Assembly (NCBI RefSeq): GCF_000346465.2
Contig: NC_034012.1
Span: 13,674,465 to 13,738,464 of the forward strand
Reading direction: 5' to 3'
Length of the DNA stretch: 64,000 nucleotides
Source: Prunus persica
Taxonomy: Eukaryota > Streptophyta > Magnoliopsida > Rosales > Rosaceae
Shown here: positions 12,396 to 23,357 of the stretch, piece after piece
How positions within the stretch are numbered: the first letter of the stretch is position 1
How the letters are laid out: the number at the start of each line of letters is the position of its first letter
Program-made: the position numbers and the translations under genes
Notes under the pieces: model-generated
What the model saw: only the letters and a program-made list of their open reading frames with translations
Told to the model about the DNA's origin: nothing
The model's database searches: none

Positions 12396-13084
12396 GGGCT
12401 AAATATTTTTTTGGAATTCAATGTGGTCAATGAGAAAAACATTTAACCAAATTGGTCACTGTATTTCTAAAATTTACAATTTATAGACATTTCATTATCT
12501 TTTGTTAAGTGTACTTTTTATTTTTTATTTTTTAGGAAGCATCTTCAGTCTTCTTCCTCTAACTCAACAAATTAGGGTATATTGAGCTATTAGGGTTTAA
12601 CAAATTGGGGAAAATCTTGAGTTGAAATCAAAATTATGAGGTATAAGAAAAAAAAAAAAATCCAAACCAAATTAAAATAAAATCAACAACTTACCAATAT
12701 TTTTTGGTGTTCTATCACCTTGAGTACGTCTCCTTGTCATCCGAAGTGACAATACAATTCTCACTCAATTGATTCAGGCTTCAATATAGCATCCAATCCA
12801 TGACCTTATACCTCACAATTTCTATTTCAATCCAAGATTTTTCCTAATTTGTTAAACACTAATAGCACAATATACCCTAATTCATTGAGTTAGAGGAAGA
12901 AACTAAACGTGCTTCCTAAAAAAGAAACTGAATGTGCTTCCTAAAAAGAGAAATTGCACTTAACGGAATGTCTAAACATTGTAAAGTTTGGAAAACACAA
13001 TGACCAATTTAGCTAAATTTTTTTTTTTTCAATGACCAAATTGAATTTTCATGTAAAACCAGTGACCAAAAAGGTATTTAATCC
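12396..13084. mobile_element. Mutator-type foldback MITE (9-bp TSD)
   Basis: The flanks TTAATTTTT at 12387-12395 and 13085-13093 are identical, a 9-bp duplication typical of Mutator-like elements. The ends are inverted copies starting GG[GC/AT]TAAATA and running through a TTTTTGG block. Inverted similarity extends far inside: the GTGGTCAATGAG/GTCATTG blocks, the TTAAGTGCA/TTAACGGAATG blocks, and paired TTTGTTAA and AACTCAA stretches. Most of the 689-bp element could therefore fold into one long hairpin. No transposase is encoded. Confidence 0.8.
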
Positions 13085-13517
13085 TTAATTTTTAAACATT
13101 TTTTTTTCTTTAAAACCTAAACTATATACAAAACATACCAGCTATGGTTGCAATCACCACCTTCGTTTTCTTTTGTTAATTAAAAAAATTTATCAGTTAT
13201 CTTAAAAGGTTTTGAACAAATTAATAAAATAAGCGGAGATACAAGTACCATACAGAATTTGCTTGTGTGAATAACAAAAACTTGATGCAAATTATGCAAT
13301 TGATCCGTTCTACATATATGTTAATTTTTGGGATTTCTGTAAATTGAAAAGCTTGAAGATACAAGTGTCCTGAGCAGGGCCTAGGATAGGACTTGATAGG
13401 CAGCAGTCTGCAGTTCGAACTCAGAATAATGATATTCGGGTTATAGATAAAATCAAGACAAATTGTTTGAACTGTTTTTACAACTTACAACAAATGAAAC
13501 CTACAATCGTGCCTTTC

Positions 13518-16500
13518 TCACAAGGTTGCCATCAACATGGCACGGATTTTGGCTCTGAGATCATCCGAGACCTCAGTAGCTTGAGAGGGCTGGGATGGAG
13601 CTCTTCCAATTTGATGCGACTTCGAAAAATCCACAAAAGCTTCCCTATTAGCATGATCACCCTCACTAGCTTTTGATTGATCTACCTTTGTATAGATCTC
13701 CCCTTCTTCTAAATCCGCTTCTTTTTCAGGCTCGGGTTTCCTATGCTTTCCCGATCTGCTGCGGTGCAGATGCTCATCCTCGGAGGAGTTATCGTGCTTA
13801 TGCCGCCGCCTATAATGCTGGTGCTCATCATCAGAAGAGTCACTATGCTTATACCTTCGTCGGGAAATCCGATGCTCATCATCAGAGGAACTCTCATGCC
13901 TATTCCTTTTTCGAGGCTGATGTTCATCATCAGAGGTATTTCTCTTATGCCTCCTCCGCGTGTGCCGATGCTTCTCATCATCATAACTGTCATGCTTACG
14001 ATGGCGCCGAGAATCTCCATCCTTAGAAGAGGAATGCCTTCTGTGTTTATGCCTATCCCTACTATGTTCTGAAGAATGATGAGACCGACGCTTCTTCCTT
14101 GAGTGTTTGTGACCCCTTTTATCTTCTTCTTCCTCTGCCTCTTGTTCTAAATCATTGTCACTTTCTTCTTCTCCTTCATGCCTTTTAGATCTGGCACGGT
14201 AGCTCCTCTTTGATCGCCGCTCGTTACAATCATCAACAGAATGCTTCTTCTCAAACTCCTCAACCTTATCTGAAATATCAGCTTCTAATGGAACTGAACT
14301 GCCTTCTCTTTCTTTGGCTGAAAGATTTACAACCTCATTACCTGAAGAGGAAATCCCAGATTCTGGTGGTTCAGCCGATAAGCCACGCAATGATTCACTT
14401 TTCAATGGTGCAGATCCACTTTTTATCATGGCTGCAAACATCTTTGCTCGTTTCAATCTCTCAGCCTTCAGTTTCTGCTCTCTGGTCAAGGATGCTTCAG
14501 AGGAATCAGCCTCATTTGCGGCTGCAAGTGCAGCCGTCTCTGCAATAGCCTTGGCAACAGGGACGGGAATGTGAGGCTCCCCAGAAAAATTTTCCTTTTG
14601 AACGGAAGTTTGAAGTTGAGATGTATGTAGACTCCCCGAGCTCAAATCTCGCCCACCCTCATTGCTATGGCCTTGACCTATACCACTCGATGACTTTGGG
14701 AATATCTCTAGACCCGGATTCTTGATGCCTCTTGTGGCTGCCTGAAGAATAGCTGCAGCTGTATCCAGACTGACTCCAGACTGAGGTTCGCTAGCTTTAG
14801 AAGGCGGATCATGTCCATCCTTCTTTAACTTGCTAATTACCATCTTAAATTTCTCTTTCCTGTCATAATCAAAAGGTAGATCATGACCAGCAGATCCTGA
14901 TGAGGCGGTATCACCTTCCTTAGCAGTTTTCTTGTCCACTACATGCCCGACTGACTCATGCTTCTCAGAAACCAATCCTTTGCCAGGTAACTTGGACTGC
15001 AGGAAAAGAGACAGTCATAAATATCAGTAATATGGAAACTATACAGCATCAATCAGTCAGATACTAACAAAGGATGTGAAGGAAGAATGACATAAACAAA
15101 CCTAAATTTTCACAACATAGATTTAACCTCTATATGCGCTAAAAAATTAGACTTCAAAAAATTACCACTATCAAACTCTCTGGTAACTCACAAAATCCAA
15201 ATTTACATATTCTCACAAACAGCAATGTTCCAATGTACACAGATTTGCATCTACTTAAAGACCCTTGGATTGCTAGTAAACCATATGCAGGCTGGCAACC
15301 CGACGGCTTTTAGGTAGACATACATCAGTTCTTGTGTGCAATGGAGAGTTACTCTTCTTATCAAATATAAATTTAATAACTTCCAACTGATATCCAAAAT
15401 GTACATGAATGATAAACAACACAAGGCAGTTTAAGAAAATAGCCTACTAATACAAGACAACATATAGAGGAACATATGCACCCTAAATAGAATAGCTGGA
15501 TGATTCACAAATTTGGGGGCAAAGGCACCCAGAATTCTTTCATTTTTATCAAAAAGAAACTCAATCAAAAAGCATAAAATCATTAAAGACATTACAGGAT
15601 CAGCACATACGCACCTCCTGAGCTTTTTGAAGAACTGTTAAATAGTAAGAATGATACTGGTTGGATGGCATAAGGAACAGAAACCTTCCATGTTTACAAT
15701 TCTGTTCAATCAAAACAGCTTCAAATTCTCTACCGTTTTTCAATATGAACTCAACTATTTTCTCAACCACTTTCTTTTGATCAGGCGGTGGCTCCAAAAT
15801 GGGTAGTTCAACCTTGGGTGTGCTAGGCATAGCAGGAGCATGTGACTTATTGGCAGCAGTGGAAACCAATCCTGAGGCATCACTTCCTTTCTTCGTCCCA
15901 CTAATAGCTCCACCTTTAACTGTGCTAACCGTGCGATTATGTTTAATGACATTAACTTTTTCTTTCAAAGGAATACATGGACTCTTGGAAACAATATCAT
16001 TTTTCCCAGCTATATTTCCAGAAGATTCTATCTGTTCTGATCCATGAGGAACAGATGCACTAACAGCATTAACAGCTTCGACGGACTTGAGCTTTCCCAA
16101 TTCAGGTGCATCCTCAATTATACCATCCTCATCCTCTCCAGACCCATATACAGAACCAAGCAAAGACAATGCGCCACCTGTCTGGTCAATCCCACCATCA
16201 GCTTTCTTCTCTTCATCTAGAGATTTTCCATCAGTATCATACTCCAGGAGTTCTTGGTGATCGACAAGAAACCTAAAGTAGGCATGAAGATGATGGTCAG
16301 GCATCAAGAACCCAAACGTAGGATTGTCTCCTTGTTTCACCCTCAAAATAATTTCTGATTGCCCACCATGCTTGGAGACGAATGTAGCAGTTCTTGAAAT
16401 GATCTGATGTAACTTTTCTGTTGGAGGCTAAGGGAGAAAAAACAGAAAAGAAAAAAAAAAAATCTTTCAGAATATGGAGAAATTCCACAAATGCAGATTT

Positions 16501-18332
16501 CACCTCAAAATAAAAAGACAAATAAATACCGCAAAAGAATACCTAAAATAAACACTCAGAACCTCACATATGTCAGATAACCACAAATATCAGAAAACAC
16601 AACTCTACCAAGATATGTTTCTTCCAATTTGCTCACAAGCAGTAAAGATTCAGTAAATTTCTACAATCCTAATCCCACCTGCACAGCCCCTTGGGTCACA
16701 AGAACCGCATGCCTTCTCCGAGCATCTGAAACTTAGACATGGTAAGCCTTAGAATAACACATGTACCCTAGCAATTATCATCTTGCAGCATTTGTTAACC
16801 ATCAAACAAACAATAATATCCAGGTCATATGAAGTTGTACAGAGACAAATAGGAAACATGAGGGAGTAGGCTTACAAGGTTTTGAATTAAGCTTTCCGGC
16901 ACTGGAAAGGCTGGTTGAAAAACAGGCTCAGTATCATTATTCTTCTGCTCAGTGAACTCATCTGGGTTTCCATATGAGAAGCCAACAGTATGATAGCCAC
17001 CAGCATCTGCCTGTTCTGGATCATTACCTGTATCTGGACATAAAAGGCTTAATAATCATAATCTCTTACAAACATCAATTTTACCCGAAGCGGCGTCATT
17101 GATACACACAGCCAACTGGCACAAAACATGGAGGCAAAAGAAAATAACAATAAAAGCTACAGTTAGATCAGAAATATTCTTACTCGTGTCTCTGATATAT
17201 GCAACTGTTGCAAATTATATTCCATCCTGCAAACTGAAAAAATAATGCAAAAACAATAGCACTAATACAAGATAGTCACCAAACTCCGTCTCTCAATCAT
17301 AGTCTTACACTCAGCCCCAAGAAAATGAGGCAAGAAAAGAACACCTCTTCTCAGGATCTGGCTCATTTCCAATTGCGATACAAAACAAGAGGGCCAATGA
17401 ATCAAGACCTAAGGTCTATGTGGGGCATATTCTTCTGAGGGGTCTTCATAAAGCAAAGTCCACACTTAATTCAATCGCCATGAATTCTATTACCATCTGA
17501 TAGTTGCACGCCAAATATCAAGCTAAGCCCACAAATCCCTTCTTTATTTTCAGGCAGATAAATGTTTGTATTCATGTAGCAACCAAACAATTTTTACGTA
17601 TTTATTGGATTCTCGGCAAGTTAAAACCACATTACCAGGCAGGAAAATCTTAAAAACCAATGCATTTCAAGTGCAAAAACTATTTTGATTTTAATGAAAC
17701 CTTACTAAGCACCAAACAAAACAGCAGCATGGCAAATTCATCTATAAAGCATAAAACTAATGCAACTATTTCCCGTGTGCTATCTTGACAAACTAATTTT
17801 TAGCCCTTAATTTTCCTCTACAATATCCCTCTTCTCAGAAACCATACAATATCTACCAAATAACAAATCCTGAATATGAAAGCGATTGCTTCACCACTCT
17901 CTTCCCTTAAAAGTATCATTTCCTTATGTTTCAATAACCAAAGCTTAACTAATTCAATGCAGACCAATCCAGACTATAATAATAAAAAAACAATTACTTA
18001 AATTCAAAATAAAAGCTGACAACTTTTTCACTGATTTTGACTAATTTACCTTGTTCTGGTTCTTCAGACGGTGACGGTAAATCGAGGTACCGCTCCTGAT
18101 CGAGCTCGAACTCGAGAGCGGCATCAGGTTGAGGCGGCGGCGAGGAGGATGAACGCGTGAGATGTCGTCGGCGCGTGATAGGGGGTAGAGGGCCGGAGAG
18201 GAGGTGGCGAACATCGTAGCGGTCGATGAAGAGCGAGTTCCACTCGACGAGGGCGTCGCGTGAGTTCACGAACGAGGCGCTGGCGTCGTCGTCGAAGAAC
18301 AGAGCGTGGCGGCCCACCACCTCTAGATCCAT
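13518..18332 (-). CDS. SWAP/SURP-domain splicing regulator (SFSWAP orthologue)
   Basis: Predicted nuclear alternative-splicing regulator related to animal Suppressor-of-white-apricot. Four coding exons (18332-18050, 17033-16876, 16427-15615, 14996-13518) join in frame to 910 residues. The N-terminal DRY_EERY-type region has the FIDRYDVRHLL and ERYLDLP signatures (residues about 30-90) and a later VGFSYG motif. SURP domain 1 lies at about 152-205 and SURP domain 2 at about 362-418, the end of exon 3. Exon 4 holds an Ala-rich segment, a KAERLKRAKMFA motif, an acidic patch, an Arg/His/Lys/Ser-rich RS-like region (about 678-840) and the terminus DDLRAKIRAML. The exon 2 acceptor has an alternative in-frame AG 6 bp downstream, which would remove two residues. 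The domain order matches SFSWAP, not SR140. It probably acts with the spliceosome and may regulate its own introns, as known in flies. Confidence 0.92.
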
Positions 18333-18935
18333 TTCTTCACGACTGTCGTATTGGGTCGGAATTTGAGACAGAGCACAGAGAGAGAGAGAGGAGATGGGAT
18401 TAGGATTTAGGCACCAGGAGAAACCCTAATTGTGATTTTCTTAAGGGTCGGGATTCGACAAAGGACAAGGTGGACCTATTTTGACTCTCTCTTTCTGTGT
18501 TTTTGTTGTTTGATCACTGAATACACTTTTCATCCCCGTCCCCATAGTTTAACGAGTTTCTACTTTCGTCCCGATAATTTAATTTGATTTCAATTTTATG
18601 CCCGTAAATGTTTTATTTATTTATTAGATTACTAAAGGTTTATACCATTGATCGAACTCATGAAATTTATTTATTGTTAAATTCAGGCTTTAACCAAAAA
18701 AAAAAAAAAAAAAAAAAAATTCAAATACCAAATTTCATTTGATAAATTTCAAAGCGAAAATGTCACACACGTAAGATAGACTAGTTTATCAAAATAATGT
18801 GTTCGCTTCTTTCACTCGAGTTGAATCTCCCTCCTTATATATTAGAGTAACTTAGAATATTGTTTAATCAAAACGTCTACAAACATTTTGTGGCATTGAA
18901 GGCATTGATGATATTAACCTTGAAGTGGTGTATCT
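18333..18935. other. SFSWAP upstream region
   Basis: Just upstream of the start codon there is a short GA tract (about 18378-18392) in the probable 5' UTR. Further upstream are A/T-rich stretches and a poly(A) run at about 18695-18719. A motif pair CCCCGTCCCCATAG/CGTCCCGATAAT (18533-18580) resembles ends of plant Mutator-like MITEs, but no partner end was found. No gene. Confidence 0.4.
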
Positions 18936-18939
18936 CTCA

Positions 18940-19776
18940 GAGCAAGTCCAGCGGTAGAGGCTGGCCCAGGCAAAAGGCAAAAAGGAGCCCGAGTCCAGCT
19001 CCAGCGCAAGCAATCCAGCCCGGGCAAGCTGCGGGTCCCACGAGCCCGGGCAAGCCCAAGGGCGAAATCAGACTGGGCTCGAGCCCGAGTTGAGCTGACG
19101 TCAGCGCACTAAAATCAAATTTTTTTTACTGTTGGCGCGTGTAATACACGCGCCAACGGTAAAAAAAATTTGACTGAAGTGCGCTGACGTCATCGTGACG
19201 TCATCGATGATGTTAGCTCCAACGGCTACTGCCACGTGTCGTCACCGGGTGGCTCCAATTGGATTTTTTTCAGAAATCCTACGGTTCTCATTTTTTTGGC
19301 CAAAAAAATTTAAAAAAATCCAAAAAAATTCGAAAAAATTCTGAAATTTTTTTAAAAAAAATACCAAAAATGTATGTATTTTTTCCCTATAAATACCTAA
19401 CCATTTTATCTACTTTCAACACCAAATCTTCATACAATTTCTTCTCCATACAATATTTTCTACTCTCCACTCACATAATTCATTTTCCACACCAAATCTT
19501 TTTATCTGGAATAAGACACGTGGCAACCGAGATTCACATCCGAAAATCTTATCCGAAAATTTAATTAAAAAGATTATCAAAATTAATGATTTAAAGTATA
19601 AAAAAATAGGAAATAAAGTACAATGAATAGTAATTGCCCTAGACTTGCCCTAGACTTTGCCCTTGTGGGTGGAACCACAAATGGCAAGGCTGACACTATT
19701 CACGTGAATAGTGTCAGCCCTTGCTTGCCCTAGCTTGCCCTTGCCTTAGACTTTGCCCTAAGGGGTGGAGTTGCTC
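18940..19776. mobile_element. PIF/Harbinger-type MITE with two hairpins (TSD TCA)
   Basis: The ends are GAGCAAGTCCAGC at 18940 and, reverse complemented, GAGCAACTCCACC ending at 19776. The flanks are TCA at 18937-18939 and 19777-19779. Two internal inverted repeats stand out. One spans about 19092-19195, centred on a perfect 25-nt palindrome at 19132-19156 and bordered by TGACGTCA. The other is a perfect 32-nt palindrome at 19688-19719 with CACGTG at its centre. The second shares its CACTATTCA[C/T]GTG core and terminal position with the MITE at 2332-2762, so both belong to one family. No coding sequence. Confidence 0.83.
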
Positions 19777-20346
19777 TCAAGATTTGCTTTGCTGGGTGCC
19801 AATGTCACATCTTATAACTGTGCGAGTGTTGCATGCCAGAACTTCCTAAGCTAACCAAGTCCACTTGTAAATCGAGTTGTAGGTACACAAGTACTCGAAC
19901 AAGATGACAACGTTGTAAATGTAACGTCCCCAACGGTATCAATCTTGGGGTTTAGATTAGTAAAGATTTAATTGAGTTTTTTTCATTTTGTTTTTTTGGG
20001 CCTGAATAAATTTGATGAACTTAGGCTTCATTTGAAGACATTCCAACCAATATTTTTTCCACACTCGCAAATTTCGAACGAAACTGTAACTCATTATTCA
20101 GAAGTAGAACAAGAGCAACCAAATTCGTACTCATGGAAAAATGCTTTGGCTTGTGTCTGTTCTGTTGGCATGTTACAATTTTACAAGCTTTTCGTTGTGT
20201 TTGTATAACTCTCATGTACAGGTTGAGTATAAACAGATATTTGTGTAGTTTCTAACTGCTACTCTACAATGCCACTGTCAACGAGTTAAGGTAAATATTC
20301 GCCAAGCCAAGTGATGATACAGCAAACTGAAGACATTCACATAAAA

Positions 20347-23306
20347 TCAGACAGCAACAGATGAATGTGACAAGTGATCAATAAATTGAATTGTCGATTG
20401 CAGATATCGATTGTTTGTGCTCAAACATGACTTCCCAGTCTCTATCAGTTTGGAGCAAATTGATGATATTTCCTGACTTAGCTGCCAAATAGAGTAGACA
20501 AAAGCAAATAAGACAATGAGGGGAGAAAATGAATACTGTATATGATTTGAAAGTCCAAGAAACCAAAGAAACCAAAGATGCAGACGTTAAATTGGTTCAG
20601 CCATCAAAGAAGATGAAGTCATTTTCTTTAAAAGTTGCTTAAGCAGCATTTGCCTCAGCCAGGTTTGTCCCCGCATCAGCATGGGAAATGTAGGAAGCTA
20701 ATCATATAGATTGCCTCCAATAACACGTAGAGCTTTTGAGCAATAGCTTCTGGTAGCTGGTTATCTTAAGCAGTTTGAGGCTATGAGCAGGTTTTGGAGG
20801 CCGAACATGGAATTCCAGATCCCCATACAGTTACTGAAGGCCACCACCAGCCACGGTGGGTTCTCGAAACAGGAAAATTAACTTTCGAATAAGAGTTGGA
20901 CCCAGGAGCTAAATGTTTGACTATGCAGCCAAAAGACACTTGGAGCCTAAGAATGAGTTTGGATGAAGGAGTATAAGAGTACTATGAAATTTGAAAACGA
21001 TGGTATGTTCTAGAATTTTTGAAATTTTTTGTTTTGCAAACCTATGAAGAATAATGGAATTACATACGGAGTTTGAAGTTTATCTTTATGTTCAGGTATC
21101 AATCTATAGGTGCATGACCCCTAAATTCCAAGTTCTTTTCCAAGTACAATTATGAATTTCTTTCTTTATGAATCCCGATAAGGAAATTAGTATATGGCGT
21201 TTTAGACATTCTAAATCTGTCAAAGTTCCAAGTTTCTTTTCACCGTCCAAACACACCGTAAAACTATCACACCTCTAGGCAGCTATGACAAACATACGGT
21301 ACAACATACAAGATTTATGTGATCAAGCCATCATATTAGAACCTTTTTCTGGCAGTCCTCAGAGGTGTGACAAGGAAGAAACTCAAAGTCGAAAGCATCA
21401 CAAGATCAACGTCCAGCCACTCATGAATCCCACTTCACATGCATACACACACTTGTAGGGCATTTAATGTACATCTTCCACTGATGAACTGAATTATTGT
21501 GTTATTCGGGCCCTTTTGGTAACATCATCGTGTTTGGTTTTCAGTTTTCTTTTTCAGTTTTTTTTTTTTTTTTGGGTTAGAGATAATGGGGAAATATATG
21601 GGAGAGACGAAAGGGTGGAGTTAGGGTGGTAGGAGAGAGGTTGGAGGTGTGAGAAATGTATATGAAAACTAAAAAAAAAATTAAAAATTAAAAAAGTTAC
21701 TTTTTTTAAGTTTTTGTTTGAGTCATTCTCTTCATTTCTTCCTCATCCCTCCAACCACCCTCCCTTCACCCATCTTCATCCCTCCTTTCCATTATATATT
21801 TTCACTCTCTCTAACAAAGAAATAAAAACGAAAAAGGTTACCAAAAAGTCAGTTCAGCAATTTCACTGGAACTTACAATCAAAGATGACGCGATGCAGTT
21901 GCAAGCTTCAAGCGCCATGCTCCCACGAGCAGGCTAAGTTTTAATCAATCACTGCGACAGATCAGCACCACAAAAATACAAGGGCAAAAAGGAAATTCCA
22001 TATTGAAAGTCATTGTTACCATGGAAGGTTCTTGTTGAATAGCATCAACCAGGTTCTGAAGAACAAACTGGCACAATGAGGCAAGCTCATGCATATATGA
22101 TGAATCACCAAAGAACAATACGTCATTTCCTAGAAGCTGAAGAAATAAAAAAATAGAATATATTAGCAGCCACAAGATAACGAAACTTCACATGAAATAC
22201 AAGACCTATAGCAAAAGCACAAGATAGTGCACACAGAGGTACCGTTTTCCCCCATTTTCTAGGCATTCCTGGCATTTAAGAATATTGTTTGTTTTAACTT
22301 TTAGAACTTCGACAAATGCAAACTTTTGAGATCTAGGAATTTCCACAAAGAACTGAATTGTGTACCTTTCCATTATCTGCATGATAAGGAAGATTTTGTT
22401 GAGATAGTGCCGCTAACAGCGAAACAATTGCACACAAAAATTTCACCCTCATTCTTGGAGTCATCCTATAACAATATCTTACAACATCAAAACAATAAGT
22501 ATGTACAAATTATAATGATGCAAGGTTCTCAACATTAAGGCTCACCATGAGTGTGAGTTGATCAGCAACACCAAGTTCTTTGGTAAGTACGTAACTCCAT
22601 GCTCAAGATTACCTTCATTTGGAAAAGATACAAAATAAAAGATATAAAAATGTTACTTAATATGATTTGATTGGGCAGGTGATAACTCAGAAACTCAAAA
22701 AGTGAATGGACAATGCTAATTAATTTATGATACTTCGGCACGTTTTATAATTTGTCAAATATTAAGGCAAATGCTAGGTTGACCATATTATTGTACTATA
22801 TTGTTTACCGCCTCTCTAATGGAGTTTGGACCTACTTGTATTGGTGAGCAGCCCTACCTCTATTAGAGAGGTGGTACAATAATGTGGTCTCTCTAGCATT
22901 CCTTTTATGAAAATGTTTGAACTCCTTAATAGAAGAATCAACTTTTAAAAAATAAAGTACTGTCATCCTTTTTTACATAATCCAAAGTTAGATGACTTTG
23001 GCATATAGTGTGACTTTCATTATTGTTTTTCAGGAAAGTAGCATAAATACCACTTGGACTACTTGGGGTGCATGCATTTACCACCCAATAATTGTTTTTG
23101 ACAATTTGCCACCCACACTTGACTTTTAGTGTTAATGTACCACCTCCATCCAATTTTCTGTTAAATCAAGTCATGTAATGTGCACATGGGTGTTCTACGA
23201 GGGCAATTTTGTTAATTGCCTCAATAATTAAAAGACAAATTTTTTTCTGTTGGACTGAAAAAAGATAAGAAAAACTTCAAAAAGAAAATTACCAGCCCCG
23301 TCTTCC

Positions 23307-23357
<51 letters not shown>

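Noticed and set aside
13673..14574. Several plus-strand frames of 86-117 codons opposite SFSWAP exon 4
   Set aside because: They are antisense shadows of the RS-like repeat region (His/Tyr/Ala- or Met/Ile-rich).
20640..20690. Minus-strand frame ending ADAGTNLAEANAA then stop, in VPS35L intron 22
   Set aside because: The true last exon at 20481-20347 fits the conserved C-terminus and phase. This stretch has no in-phase link to exon 22.
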